NCBI RefSeq assembly: GCF_026230105.1
Contig: NC_079476.1
Location: forward strand, 5,725,209 to 5,789,208
Direction of reading: 5' to 3'
Length of the DNA: 64,000 bases
DNA from: Diorhabda sublineata
Lineage: Eukaryota > Arthropoda > Insecta > Coleoptera > Chrysomelidae
In this document: positions 22,620 through 34,363 of the stretch, piece by piece
Layout: each line of letters starts with the position of its first letter
How positions within the stretch are numbered: the stretch's first letter is position 1
The notes under the pieces: generated by a model
What the model was told of the DNA's origin: nothing
The model's database searches: none
What the model saw: only the letters and a program-made list of their open reading frames with translations
Position numbers and translations under genes: made by a program

Positions 22620-24845
22620 GCCGATTTCTAGAAGACTCTCTACCCTGAGACTCAAAGAAAAGAAATATAAGCATTAAAAATGTACATGCTCCTTCCGAAG
22701 AAAAAGAAAAAGTAAAGGATGAGTTCTATGAATAGCTTGGCTACAAATATGAAAATTTACCTAAACATGATATCAAAATAGTAATAGGAGACGGAAATGC
22801 AAAGATCGGCAAAGAAAATATATACTTTCTAATAATAGTTAAACACAGCAAGCACCAACAAACAAATAACAATGGACAAATATTGATAAATTTCGCTTGT
22901 TAAAAGGACATGGTAGTAAGAAGTACACAAATAGAAAGAAAAGACAGTGAACCAAATAGACCATGTAAACCAGGGGAGCTGAATGTGACTCAGAGATCAT
23001 TTTTCAGTAAAAGTCAAATGCAAAAAACTCATAAAAAAGAGCAAGGAGATAATGTAAATATAAAGAAAAAAATTCAATATGATGTAGAAAGTCTTAAGAG
23101 CTTAAAAATACAAAAAAGATATCAAGAAGAAATGAGCAAAGAACTCGATCAACAAGAACAAGATTTACAAATCGGAAATAAATGGAACAAAATAAAAAAG
23201 CAATAACAAAGATTAAACATATCTAAGAAAAAAACAAAGAAATGAAAAATAAGGAATGGTTTGAAGAAGAATGTTTACAAGCAATGAATAATAAGTGAAA
23301 ACTAAGAAACCTGATGCTAAAAAATAGGGATGAAAGTATCGATTTAAAGTATAACCAAGCGATAAGAGAAATGAAAAGAATATGAATGAGAAAAATACGG
23401 CAATATAACGAAGTAAAATTAAAACAAATTGAGGAAAAATTTCAGATGAAAGAGGTAACATCATTTTATAAAGAAATGAACAAAAAATGGGTACCAAACA
23501 ATAACCATCTACATTAAAACAGAAGAAGGGACAATGGTGCATGAACCACAAAAAGTAATACAGAAATGGAAAGAGCACTTTCAGAAATTACTAAACGGAA
23601 ACGAAGCAGAACAAGCAAGGGAAATAGAAAAAAGTGATCTAGAGGAAGACGACATTAAAGTAGAAATACCACGTGAAGAAGTAAAATCTATAATAGCAGA
23701 ACAAAAAAATAACAAGAAACCAGGGGAAGTGGAATTACAGCTGAAATGTTAAAATACGGAGGAGGAGAAAAGTTGCAAAGATTAATCCAAATAATATGGG
23801 AAGAAGAGAACATGCTCCAAGAATGGAGGAAAGCACTAATATGTTCGATTCCAAAAAAGGTGATAAACTGCTTTGCGAAAACTATAGGTGAATCGCATTG
23901 TTAGATACTTGTTAGAAAGTGCTAACGAAAAGGTGACCCGTTCTCCACTGTATTATTTAATATGGTTTTAGAAGTAATTATCCAAAATTCTAAATTAAAC
24001 AGCGATGGGACAATCTGTAATAAGGAATGCCAATGTATAGCTTTTGCAGATGACATAGCATTGATAGCAAAATCCAAGAAGCACTTGACAAAAGCAATAA
24101 TAAAGTTGGAAGAGGAAGCCAAAAATTTTGGACTAGAAATAAATCAAGAGAAGACAAAATATATGATCATGGGAGATACACAGAGAGAAACAGATGATTA
24201 CTTGTCCTTTAGGACAACCAGACACAAAGAGTACATTTTGAAAGAGTTTTCAACTTTGTGTATCTAGGAGAAGTAATAGAAGACAAGGGAGTAGAAGAAT
24301 TAGAATTGAAAGCCAGAATAACTAGAGGAACACAAAAATTCGGAAGTATTAGATCACTGATGAAGTCAAAATACGCGTCAAGAAAAACAAAAATAAGAAT
24401 ATATAAAACGGTAGCAAGACATGGATATTAAAAAGGCAGATGAAGCCATGTTGGGAAGACGGGAGAGGAAGATACTAAAAGGAATCTACGGAGGAGTACA
24501 CACAGAAGAGGACTGGAGGAGAAGAACTAATAAAGAATTGGAGGAACTTTATAGAGAAGCTACAATAAGCTCATTTATTAAGCCATAGTGAATGAAATGG
24601 TTGGAACATGCTGAGAGACTACATAGAGAACGGATGCCAAAATTATTATTGCAAAGAGGACCAATAAGGAAAAAGAGAAAGAGGCGACCAAGGAAGAGAT
24701 AGTATGACTGTGTAATGGAAGACACAAAAAATAATAATGTTCAGAATTGGAGAGAAAAAACTATAAACAGAAAGGAATCGAGAAATATTGTGTGGAAAAT
24801 GCAAAATAGAAAACTGATATATAATATATAAAATTATGTAATATT
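22620..24845 (+). pseudogene. RTE-like LINE, endonuclease to C-terminus, degenerate
   Basis: Plus-strand translation gives the remains of a whole ORF2-type protein. The apurinic-type endonuclease appears at 22625-22910 (RRLSTLRLKEKKY, HDIKIVIGDGNAKIGKEN with GDGN for the usual GDFN, NNNGQILINFAC). Then a Lys/Glu-rich linker (22910-23206) and the palm region follow (23534-24267), including WKEHFQKLLNG, AFADDIALIAKSKKHLTKA with catalytic FADD, and NFGLEINQEKTKYMIMGD. The C-terminal region reads KADEAMLGRRERKILKGIYG and KWLEHAERLHRE. Several internal blocks are deleted, including the GxRQGD-type motif, and there are stops. It is inserted inside the 20906-25322 DNA transposon and so is younger than it. 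Confidence 0.8.
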
Positions 24846-25322
24846 GCAATTCTTGCCCTAGGCCTACATGGCTTGTAGAACATATTAATAGTGTGTTACG
24901 GCCTTATGGTTATTCTATGTTTGATAAGATTCGATCGTTCACTAAAAACTTAATGAAAATCCCACAACTTCTTAGAATATGTCGTTTTAATTTGTTATTT
25001 ATGTACTCTCCGCATAAAATTTTATACACGGTGCAATATTCATTCATTTATTCATACAAATCCCTAAATTGATTTTTTCAAAGTCAGTCCTGTTATTTAT
25101 AAGTTTAGCTGAGACCAGTCGAATATTTGATAGTAGTGTACTGCATCATAAAAACTCAAATATAAACATTATAGCCAATTAATATGTACGGTCAATTTCA
25201 CAAATCGCCCTGTTAATTAATAGAAAAAAGAAGTTGACACTTATTAGTAACCTCATGATATCCTTCCTAAGAGGCTTTACATATGGTAAAAGTATGTAAA
25301 GTTGCTCATAACTCACCCTATA

Positions 25323-26282
25323 TAAAATAAAATGCCTGTAAGAGGCACAGAAATTAATATTTTTTCATTCTGTCTACCTAAGAATTTTCCAAATATTTCT
25401 ATAACTACGGTTATTTAGTTTAGTTGAATTCAATAGCTTCGATAGTTTCCAATCGTCTGTGACCTAGTTAATGATAAAAATAATGGAAAAACTATTTACG
25501 AATATTCCTCGCAATTTATATTCGAAAACAATCGTTAATAGGTATTGTTCTCCATATTTCATGAACGACACTAAAGCACGTGGTCGAATCGTGGTTTTAG
25601 GAATCACTCTACGGGACGCGAGTCACGAAGGGACTGCCTAAACGAAATAGAATAACGACCAAATGGTGCCGCGCACCCGATTTCTCACCTACACCTTTCT
25701 ACGAATATCTTTGTTACGAAACGTATAATTTAGACGATTCATAACCAAAAATTGGAGAGTTGGAGTTTGCTGGGTTCTGAGAAGATAGAACAGGATGTAT
25801 TAAGAGTAAAGCTGGAAGATTTTTCTATTTTTGGAAGGGAACTGTCATTAACTTATTAGCATATTTGTTGCGATGGCTGTTAGATTAGTTTCGATACTCA
25901 TGTAATTGTTGGTTGAATATGGAAAAACATTTGTATTTCTGAAAGTTTATTGAATAGTATTTTTCACGTGAAAAAAATCATGAAAGTAGTTTATACACAG
26001 TTGAAAATCATACTATACCCAAAAACGAACTACACAGTCCGATCTGATTAGCTTAACGCCATCAATTCGAAAGATATACACTACCGGTTAAGTTTTTGCC
26101 CACTCTATAATATTCGTGATACACAACAAATTAAAACAATACGATTTTTAAGATCATATATAGATAAGAATATAGTAATAATAAAAAAAACGTAACCGTT
26201 ACATATTTAACGTTTTGATTCGTCGATTTGCACCTTTTTGATTTTAGCATTTCAGTGCACAATTTTGGCATTCTTTGTAACA
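25323..26282. other. Gene-free stretch
   Basis: No domain recognised. A 150-bp patch at 25560-25710 is richer in G and C than the surroundings, but I could not assign it; it does not fold into a tRNA as far as I can see. Confidence 0.45.
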
Positions 26283-28557
26283 ATTTCGAAAAATAACACA
26301 GGCCTACAAAAAACTTTTGTTTGAAAACTTTTTTTATTTTAATAGCTGATCTTTTTAGATTTTTATGTGCTGAATCCAAATCTGGCCTTAGTTTTTTGTA
26401 TCACCCTTAGTTTCCAAGTTTATTATAATCTAATACCCCTAATCTAATACGGTATATAGGGAAATCAATGAAACACTATGTTTCATCATAAAAATGGTTT
26501 GTATTTACAGTATAGTAACGTAGTGTGATAATACAGGGCTTACTTGTCAACTGGAATTTGTCTATATTTCCTTCCCCTTTTCCTTTGAAACGTTTTGTGT
26601 AACTTTTTCTGCGATGATTCCCTTGCTGAATTTCCCAGTAAAATGACCCAGTAATCCCCCATCATGTTGGTGTTCCAGCGGCCCTGGTAACATTTTTCCA
26701 TCACTTTAACATTTTGGCGAAAACGCTCAACTTGCTCCTCACTAACATTTCCTAAATTGTCCGGGAAGTAATCGATGTGGCTGTTCAAAAAGTGAACTTT
26801 CAGGCTCATCAAACATCCTAGATCTTTAAACTTTTTTAGCATGTTGCCACCAATAGACTTATATTCCTGGTCTTTTCCATTTCCCAAGAACTTAGAGACA
26901 ACTTGCTTGAAGGATACCCATGCTTCTTTTTCATTTGAGGTCATTGTGGATTCGAAGTTAACGTCAAACATCATTTTTCTAATATCAGGTCCGGTGAAGA
27001 CGCCTTCTTTCAATTTAGCTTCTGAAAGGTATGGAAATTTCTGACAGAGATATTTGAAACAAGGCCCGTCTTTAGGCAAAGCCTTTACAAACTGTTTCAT
27101 GAGGCCTTAATATGTAGTGGTGGTAGAATCACGTTTTTTTGGGTCTACAAGGTTTTTGCGTAGAATGTTCTTTTCACCAGGCTTTAAAGACTCTCTAGAA
27201 GGCAAGTTCTTTTTGCACCAATGTTGATTCCTAGCTCTGCTGTCCCATTCACACAAGAAACATGGAAACTTGGTGAAACCACTTTGCTGTGCACGTTACT
27301 TTCAAATCACCACATAACATCCAACCATGTGCAGAATAACCTATTTTATTTAACACTATTTCTAGATTTTCGTAGCTCTCTTTCATATGTGCAGAATGAC
27401 CGACAGGTACAGAAGCATACACGTTACCGTTGTGTAGTAAAACAACCTTCAAATTAGTTTCGGATGTCCAGTCTTCTTTTTTGTACTCAATTCCAAACTC
27501 ACTCATTAGTCCAGGAATGCCTGAGCAGTACACCAAATACTTTGAAAATTGCTATACACATGAACGCTAGTTTCAGTCGCCAACAAGTTCTTTTCTTTTA
27601 GTCTAGAGCCAAGCAGTTCAGCTTTTTCTTTCGTTAAACCCAGATCCCTAACTCAGCTCGACCTGAGTAAAAAATTTAGGCTCCACATTTTCTGTAACAC
27701 ATTAAAATTCTTCATTGTGTTCGTCTAACTCCGACTGTACATCAGATTCTTCTGTTACAATAAAATTGAAGCCCTCTGGTGATTCAGGGACCGGCAAATC
27801 TACACCGTGCCCTACTGGTCGGATAGCGAACGGAAGGTTAGGGTAGCTTATTACCTTCTTATGTTTAGAGGTATGACCAGTAATATCAACACTGCAAAAG
27901 TAACAGTCATCGGAATGATTTCTAGGTTCCCTCCATATCATAGGGACAGCGAATTTGAGGTGTTTTTTCTCTTTTTTTGACCATTTTCTAAGGTCTTCAA
28001 CACATACATAACAAATCTTATGCGGCGCCATGATCCTGACTCCAAGTTTATTCCAAAGTATGCTAGATAAACCTTTTTAACAAAATCTGCAATGTTTCTT
28101 TGGTGTTTTTTAATAACAAACTCACCATAAATATAACAAAAACTATCAGCAGAGTTTCTACAACCGCGATTAGGCATTGCACTGAGCACATGTACATACA
28201 GAAAACGGAAACGTGAAACTGAGGTTGGGTTGAAATTAAACTAAACATCAGCTGTTAAGCATGTGCTTCAGCAGTACTACCAACATCATCTTCGTTCATT
28301 AAATACCCCTAGATAGGTATGGAGTCGGCATTGGTTCATTGGACCTATTTTTTCAATTTTATTTTAACTATAAAAAAGCTGTTAAATTAATTCTAAAAAT
28401 GTTGCTTGATTTCATAAATATATCTATAAAAAGTGAATAAATGGTGGGTGATACAGCTTTTTAAGCATCATATTTGGATTCAGCAACCTAAAAAACATAA
28501 GAATGAGGTATTTTCAGTAAAAAAGTTTTTTCATCGTTGGCCTGTGTAATCGGCGTC
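26283..28557 (-). mobile_element. Putative DNA transposon carrying an arthropod orphan protein family
   Basis: The coding relic at 26540-28177 is bracketed by inverted repeats at about 26283-26401 and 28446-28557. Read outward from the gene, both contain GGTGATACA, then TTTGGATTCAGCA, an AAAAAGTTTT run and GGCCTGTGT; identity is imperfect. The sides are not identical in distance from the gene (about 140 and 270 bp). This arrangement, together with the family being multicopy in arthropods to my knowledge, makes a DNA transposon the simplest reading. The true outer ends and target duplication were not located. Confidence 0.5.
26540..28177 (-). pseudogene. Multicopy arthropod orphan protein family, nearly full length, frameshifted
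   Basis: Reading the minus strand from 28177, the start MPNRGCRNSADSFCYIYGEF opens a Cys-containing N-terminal domain. It continues after a frameshift near 28030 as APHKICYVCVEDLRKW and AVPMIWREPRNHSDDCYFC. Then come YPNLPFAIRPVGHG (27840s), DLVRDLGLTKEKAELLGSRL-like sequence (27640s, frame-broken), VYCSGIPGLMSEFGIEYKKE, KVVLLHNGNVYASVPVGHS, HGWMLCGDLKV, FPCFLCEWDSRARNQHW (CxxCxWD) and finally the 186-codon frame 27100-26540 with LKEGVFTGPDIRKMMFD, LGCLMSLKVHFLNSHIDYFP and MEKCYQGRWNTNMMGDYW. I know this family as a repeated uncharacterised protein of arthropods and other animals; no function is established. At least four frame breaks make this copy dead. Confidence 0.8.
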
Positions 28558-28779
28558 TATTTGGTTCCATTTATTTTTCAGCATATTTCAAAATAAGGAG
28601 TTAAATAGGACACTGCTTTCTGACTTCCATATCAAATCGGGTCATCACTTTCACTACATTCTTCCTTTCCAATTCTTTCAAATACTCTTCATGTATCAAT
28701 TTTTTATGCTTTGTAGACCACTGCAATTTCTCAATTTTATTTTAACATCTTAAAAAATGTTACTTCATTGTTACCCTTC

Positions 28780-28965
28780 CAAAAGGCCAGCTTTTCTCTT
28801 TCTTCTCTTCAAGTAGAAGTATTTAAAGGAAGATATCTATGTGATGCGTCAATCATGTTTACTGATCAATACAATACGTTTATCTTCAACGGTTGTGGTT
28901 TTTCTAGGTCGCCCAGAACGTTTTCTGTCGCCAATACTCCTGGTGGATGCAGTTGTTCACGTTGT
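28780..28965 (-). pseudogene. Tc1-like transposase, DNA-binding fragment
   Basis: Minus-strand translation from about 28955 reads TRSIGDRKRSGRPRKTTTVE, then DKRIVLISKHD. The GRPR motif between two helix-turn-helix domains, followed by ED.RIVL, is characteristic of Tc1-like transposases. Only this short segment is recognisable. Immediately upstream on the minus strand is a (GAT/GAA)-rich microsatellite at about 28995-29038. The catalytic domain is absent. Confidence 0.55.
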
Positions 28966-28994
28966 AGTCCGCGGTCCATTAATTCTGCAGCAGA

Positions 28995-29038
28995 AGGACG
29001 ATGACGACGATGATGAAGAAGAAGAAATAGAAGAAGAG
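28995..29038. repeat. (GAT)n/(GAA)n-rich microsatellite
   Basis: Run of GATGACGACGATGATGAAG followed by GAAGAA triplets. Open frames across it on both strands are consequences of the trinucleotide repeat. Confidence 0.8.
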
Positions 29039-29099
29039 AATTGAAATTAAAACTTCTTCTAATAATTTTTTTGATTTTGACAATAATATATTTATAAAA

Positions 29100-30182
29100 T
29101 GACACGTTTAATAAAATATTTAGTAAACATTTATCTTTTTTTTTTCTTTATTTATATAGAAAGTCGTTAGTATAAATTAGATAAGAATTAAAATTTAGGT
29201 ATTTTCCTCAACAATTTCTTAATTACATGGCTAGGAAAGTGTTATTAAATAAATTGACACTTAATTAGAAATAGATAAGTCACCAAAAAAATGAATTTAA
29301 TCTAAAAGTTGATAAAAAATGATAATTATACATCTAGCCATAAATTATAACCTTAATCGGGACTATCAGTTGACCTCAGATAATTTTCTGACCGCGCGCT
29401 CTACCTGGAAAACCTTTCAAGGTATAAAAAAATGTTAAATACAAAAGTTGTAGACAATAGAATTCTCTACAATTTTGATAACAAATACCTATAGCGTAAA
29501 ACCCACAGGAACAGAGATATTTACAAAAAAATTTAGAAAAAGTCGATTTTTGTGACCTTTGACATCCAATTATATGTTTGAGAATAGTGTTAGGATCCCA
29601 AAATACACGTTTATACGTGTTAATATACTAAGTATTTCGATTATCCGCGATATACACCTAATTTGGCCTAAGATGACTAGACTAACATACTTAGTCTTGT
29701 GTAAAGTTTTCCTGGTAATTGTTTTTTTTTGTTTTCGTTCCATACATCTTGTCATTGCAGGTAACGTGAAAATGAAATGGCGCACTCTTAAATTAGTCAA
29801 TGTTTTTGTATTATTTCCATATATTTCAAGATTTTTATGGCGTAGATTTCACAGAAATACAAGCAAATGATATAATGAAGGCAGATGCAATAGAGTTCCT
29901 TTTTCTTACTGCATATAGTGATAATTAGATTTACAACTTTTGCGAAGTGGACGTGCAAATGGCTTCAGTCGTATGAAATTCAAATTATTCAAATTTTCTA
30001 CCTCCTATGACTTTTTTTACTTAATGAGTTACGAACACCCGCAGTAGAAGTATTATATTACCTGATATTGTATTCATCAAATAAAGGATAATGGGAATAA
30101 AAAGGTTTTTTCAAATGTAACTGTAATGGAATTTATATTGAAAAATAGAATTGTATAAGGTACGTTTTTATTCATATAATAA
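29100..30182. other. Gene-free stretch
   Basis: No protein domain recognised on either strand; frames at 29559-29870 (plus) and 29570-29800 (minus) are mutual shadows with no motif. Confidence 0.5.
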
Positions 30183-31640
30183 TCTACGAGGATGATTTAA
30201 ATATAAACCAGAATTTTGCTATAAAAACTTTTATTGTCAAGTTATAGAGCTAAAATTTTTTCTAGATAGTTTCTAGATAGTTTCCATCAGATTCTTAACA
30301 CTTTTGTCACGTTTCCAGAAGCTTTCGGATGTCTTTCTCGTAAAAATCTTCCGGCTTGTCAAGTAACCAGTCCGCCAAGTGACTCTTTCAACGGGCCAAA
30401 TAAATAATATTCGCATGGTGGTGCATCAGGACTATAAGGAAGGTTTTCCAGTATTTTCCAGCCAAAATCGCAATGCGGATTGGAATATTGCGTCGTTTTG
30501 ATCCGTATATAGATTTGATTTGATATTTTTTTGGAGGCTAGAATAATACTATGCGTTCCCAGTTCGTTGTTCGGTAAGAAAGTCAATTAGTCCTTTTATA
30601 TCCCAAAATACGATACACAACGCCTGACAGTGTGACCTTTGTTTTAACTGCCGAGCCTTCGTCTTCCTTTCTCCACTCTATAGACACGCGTTCACTCTTC
30701 AAAATATCGTGCTGTACCCATGTCTCGTCTGAGGTGAATATTGACTATTCATTCTTCTGAAGGTACGTGCCTATCGCGGAAGAATGATCTCAGAGATCTC
30801 CAGCTAGCCTCAATTCTTTGGTTATGAACTCCGCTATCAGAAACAAATCTTTCTCTGTAATTGAGTGTAGCCTTCATTGCTGAGGCATCGATAGGTTAGC
30901 TAGACATGTGTATGACTTATGCTTCCTGAAGAGAGTGTTTTTTTTTGATAAAAATGATGCATTTGCATACGTTTTTCTCAAAAACTCTTCTGCCTATGCG
31001 TCAATCATCATTAGATCTTGATGAGATCAATCAAACAAAGTTATCCATGGATCGATATCTGTTAGCCTTCCTGAGATAATGGCCACTTCCGGTATCTCTG
31101 GAAGTAAATGATTCCGCATAAAATAGATATGATTAATCGATTTCTCGTATCATCAATAGTCTATGTATAGAGTTTCATGATGATCGTCGTGGAGTGGTTC
31201 ATTACACTCTTACCTAAATTTCCTTCTTCCTCTTTATACCCCTGTAGAAGACGCGTACCACCTTCCTAATGTGTGAATACTTCCTCAGAATTCGGAAGTC
31301 TTGACATCCATCTGGTTGAAATGCGGTGCCGAGCCGTTATTTGTCCAATACTACCTATATTTATGCCCAATTCATCAGCTACTTATATCCTGTACCGTAC
31401 TGCGTCGGACTCCCAAAATCAGTTTTTCTACAGCGTTGACGTTCTCGTCTGTTCTGGAGCGACGCGTAACTTTCTTCAGATTGCTTTGAATTTTACTTTA
31501 TCTTTAACCAAAAAACGATTACTGATGCGCTACGCCACAGACAGTGGTCAAACCGACCTCGTAAACTTTCGTTGACAATATTCTAATCAAAGGTAACTCG
31601 ATATTAGCACTTAAGAAGCAAAAGTTAATTCGTTGATGGG
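30183..31640 (-). pseudogene. Mariner transposase relic with inserted foreign sequence
   Basis: On the minus strand the N-terminal part lies at about 31500-31290 (TDENVNAVEKLILGVRRSTV, ELGINIGSI, ISTRWMSRLPNSEE). The catalytic part lies at 30750-30280: FTSDETWVQHDILKSERVS, the first catalytic block in the SDETWVQHD form of mariners; then YSPDAPPCEYYLFGPLKESL, the C-terminal block; and KPEDFYEKDIRKLLETWQKC. Between the halves (about 30765-31265) is sequence that does not belong to a mariner. The ACGAGGATGATTTAAATATA end at about 30187 looks like a mariner terminus. The second aspartate block (usually HDNA) is unrecognisable. Stops and frameshifts make it inactive. Confidence 0.75.
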
Positions 31641-34240
31641 TGATTACAGTAAGTATGTTATGGTATAGGAAAATCAGCTATTCACCAACACAAAAATTGG
31701 GCGTGCGTCAACTCGTGATTTAATACCCGCCATGAAATTTCAACTTCTGTTAAAATGTGCCAACTCGTGATCGTGGTTGTCATGAAGATTAGACAATTCA
31801 TGACGGAAGATTATGCAGATCAGCTTAATTATGAAATAAAAAACAAAAAAAAATACTTATTCACAGCGTATTTCAGTAAAACATTCTAAACACACAACAA
31901 AACTCACAAAAAAAATCGATAGAAAAGTATTTCATTCTTACTGAATAATTGAGGCTTTTTATTTTTATATATAATGCAGTTTGATACTCTGCTAGGACTT
32001 ACTTTTATGAGAATGATATATTCGGATGGGGATGGTTAAATAATTTAGGAAAGTAAAAATGAAGGGAAACATTGCAAACCTCGGCTGTGAAATTTTGTAC
32101 TAAATAATCAGCCATTTTTGAAAAGGTTAAACTATTTGGCGTATCTGTCATGAAATTATCTCCAAAGCATTGACTTACTTTTTCAGGAGAGAGATAAAGT
32201 AAGCCAAATATATGTTACAGTCATTTGCCTGAAGCATCAGACTTTTTATAATCGGAAACTAATCCCAATATTTGTATTTTTCTAAACCAACTAACCTAAC
32301 GTCATTTTTAACTTGTCAACAACACCCACACCACTACACCAAGAATGAAGAACAGAGCAACGAGTTTATTGTTTTATTTTGACAAATGGTGGTGGCAATA
32401 TATGGGGTAGAATTTTAACCAATTATGTTATATAGAATTTCACTAATTACGGCTGCCGCAAATTTTTCGAAAATTCAATTATCTATTGTATAATGTTTGG
32501 TACCTACCTAATGTTAAAATGCAATTTAAATGATTTAAAAACTCTAGGTTTTAATTTTTGATTTTCCAACTTCCAACAATGTTCATTAGGTGCTAAATTT
32601 TGAGATAATACTCTCAATGAATCCGTTGAGTTTTATTATATACTTTGACTACCTTTTCGTTTAGCTGAAATATCCCTGTCTCGATTTGGCACATCCTTAT
32701 CTCAACAGATGAAAAATAGTTACCGAGTTGTAGCGCAGTCAAAAAATTAGTTAAATATAAAATGTCGCAAAGTTATTTCATAAATCGAAAATTTTGAATC
32801 TTGTGGTAGCAAATAAATCACTTTCGTGTATACATACTGTTTGATTTCTATTGAATTTATCTCTTTAGTCTTTTTGATGTTTTATCTTCAGTTCAATCCT
32901 GATTGATCGTGGTTTTTTATGTGCGTCTTATCGCCTTTTCACATTCTTTTCTTTTTTTAACTTTGAGTCGTTGTTTTTTTGTGAGTGAATTCGCAATCTC
33001 GCAATATAATTTTAATTCCAGTTTTGAGGTACGTTGAACACATCGAATCCTTTCCAAACTCAAAGCACGCACTTGAAAAAAAGATGTAAAAGATGTAGTT
33101 TTTATTCCTAATATTATATCTTGATTGAAAAACTCTACACAGCCACAATTATTAATTAAAATAGTCACTATATTTTCCACGTGAAAATGAAAAGTACTTG
33201 CACAGCTTCATAGTTTTGGGGCTTGATATTGGGACTTTCACATCTGACACTTAATATATGTGCATATAAAAAACCGCATGACTGATGAGGCCAATGAATC
33301 GGAGCTTCTGCACCCCTGCGAAAGGTTACGAGAAACGAAAGCCCTCTGTCCCAATTTTTTTAAATGTATCTGTTTTATCGACGGGATCTCATTTACGCGA
33401 CAAAAAAGTTTTCAAACCACGTAATACTCAATAATAAATAATGATAATAATTGATAACTTTATCAATACTTCATACCAGCATAATTTTCAAGTCCAAATA
33501 TTCCGAAAACGGTACACAGTATCGAGTTTTATCAATAGTACCTTTTTGGTGTAAAATTAAATGATTACAAATCATTTTTATTGAGAAAGCTATCTATCTT
33601 AAAAACGGGATCACTTTTCTTTGAAACAACCTGTAAATCTTATTTTCTAATCAATTTCACGTTGAGTCGAATATAATTTATTAAGCTGATGTATTGAAAG
33701 AAAAGAATGTATGGAAAATTCCTTTTTTGGGCGTTATTTAAGTTTCGGAATCAGCAACTGTAAATGAAAACATGTACTACACTTTCTCTCTCATTTATTT
33801 TTTAGATGACGCCATCTGAAAGTTGTTCGTTCTGTATTCATTTACATACCGAAAGTTGCGTTTGGAGTGTTCCATGTAGTGACAGTTTCGTACTGCAAAA
33901 CACTTTCGGTACGTTCTGGAGTAGACAACTTTAAGTTCCTTAAATGTGACTCTAGCCACTTCAATGTTGACAGTTGACAGTTTCACTTCGATGATTTTGC
34001 ATAACCTTAAATATTTAATTTTCTGAAATTATTTGTTTTATCCGAAGTTTCGTCTAAATTAATGACTAACAATGAATGATGATGAAAAAGGAAATTAATA
34101 AATTGATATTGACATTGCAAATATTATCAAGTACATTACATTGTTCGATAAATAAAATGTTTATAATTCTCTATTATTTATTTTCTTTCCTCAGTGTAAT
34201 TGAAAGAGTTTTGGATCTAATGCGTCGTCTAAAAAATGTT
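31641..34240. other. Gene-free stretch
   Basis: No coding domain or repeat recognised. Small frames at 32917-33180 and 33795-33986 (minus) match nothing known to me. Confidence 0.5.
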
Positions 34241-34242
34241 GT

Positions 34243-34363
34243 GTATGCCTCGGCTGAAATACTACTTTGTTGGACTCGTCTGCGTCTGTTGCTCGTCTTG
34301 CTTCGCTTGTCTCGAAATTTGCAAACTCGTCCAACAAAGTAGCAATTTCACTCCTTCGCATAC
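34243..34363. repeat. Palindromic element of about 121 bp
   Basis: Left arm 34243-34279 and right arm 34323-34363 are inverted copies around the core CTACTTTGTTGGAC; the outer parts (GTATGC...GAAAT on both sides) also pair with a few gaps. The transcript would form a stem-loop of roughly 40 bp. It could be a tiny MITE. The open frame at 34076-34342 is a by-product. Confidence 0.75.

Larger units (their letters stand above)
20906..25322 (-). mobile_element. Long-TIR IS630/mariner-like transposon with a nested LINE
   Basis: The segments 20906-21325 and 24905-25322 are inverted copies (about 410 bp). They start TACAGGGTGAGTCGTGA on the left and TATAGGGTGAGTTATGA on the right (reverse complement), and share ACTTTACATACTTT, ATTCGACTGGT, AATTTAGGGATTTGTAT, ATATTGCACC and AACGATC. 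The interior has a minus-strand transposase relic (21660-22284) and, at about 22620-24845, an inserted RTE-like LINE that accounts for about half of the length. A third terminus of the same family stands alone at 61140-61335. Confidence 0.85.

Noticed and set aside
23213..23578. 121-codon minus frame with many hydrophobic residues
   Set aside because: Antisense of the A-rich linker of the RTE-like LINE; poly-Lys/Glu codons read backwards give Phe/Leu runs.
25560..25710. tRNA or other structured RNA in a GC-richer patch
   Set aside because: No cloverleaf with a T-loop GTTCRA box could be drawn.
28841..29044. Acidic-tail protein on the plus strand
   Set aside because: Acidic tail comes from the GAT/GAA microsatellite; upstream part is antisense to Tc1 DNA-binding code.
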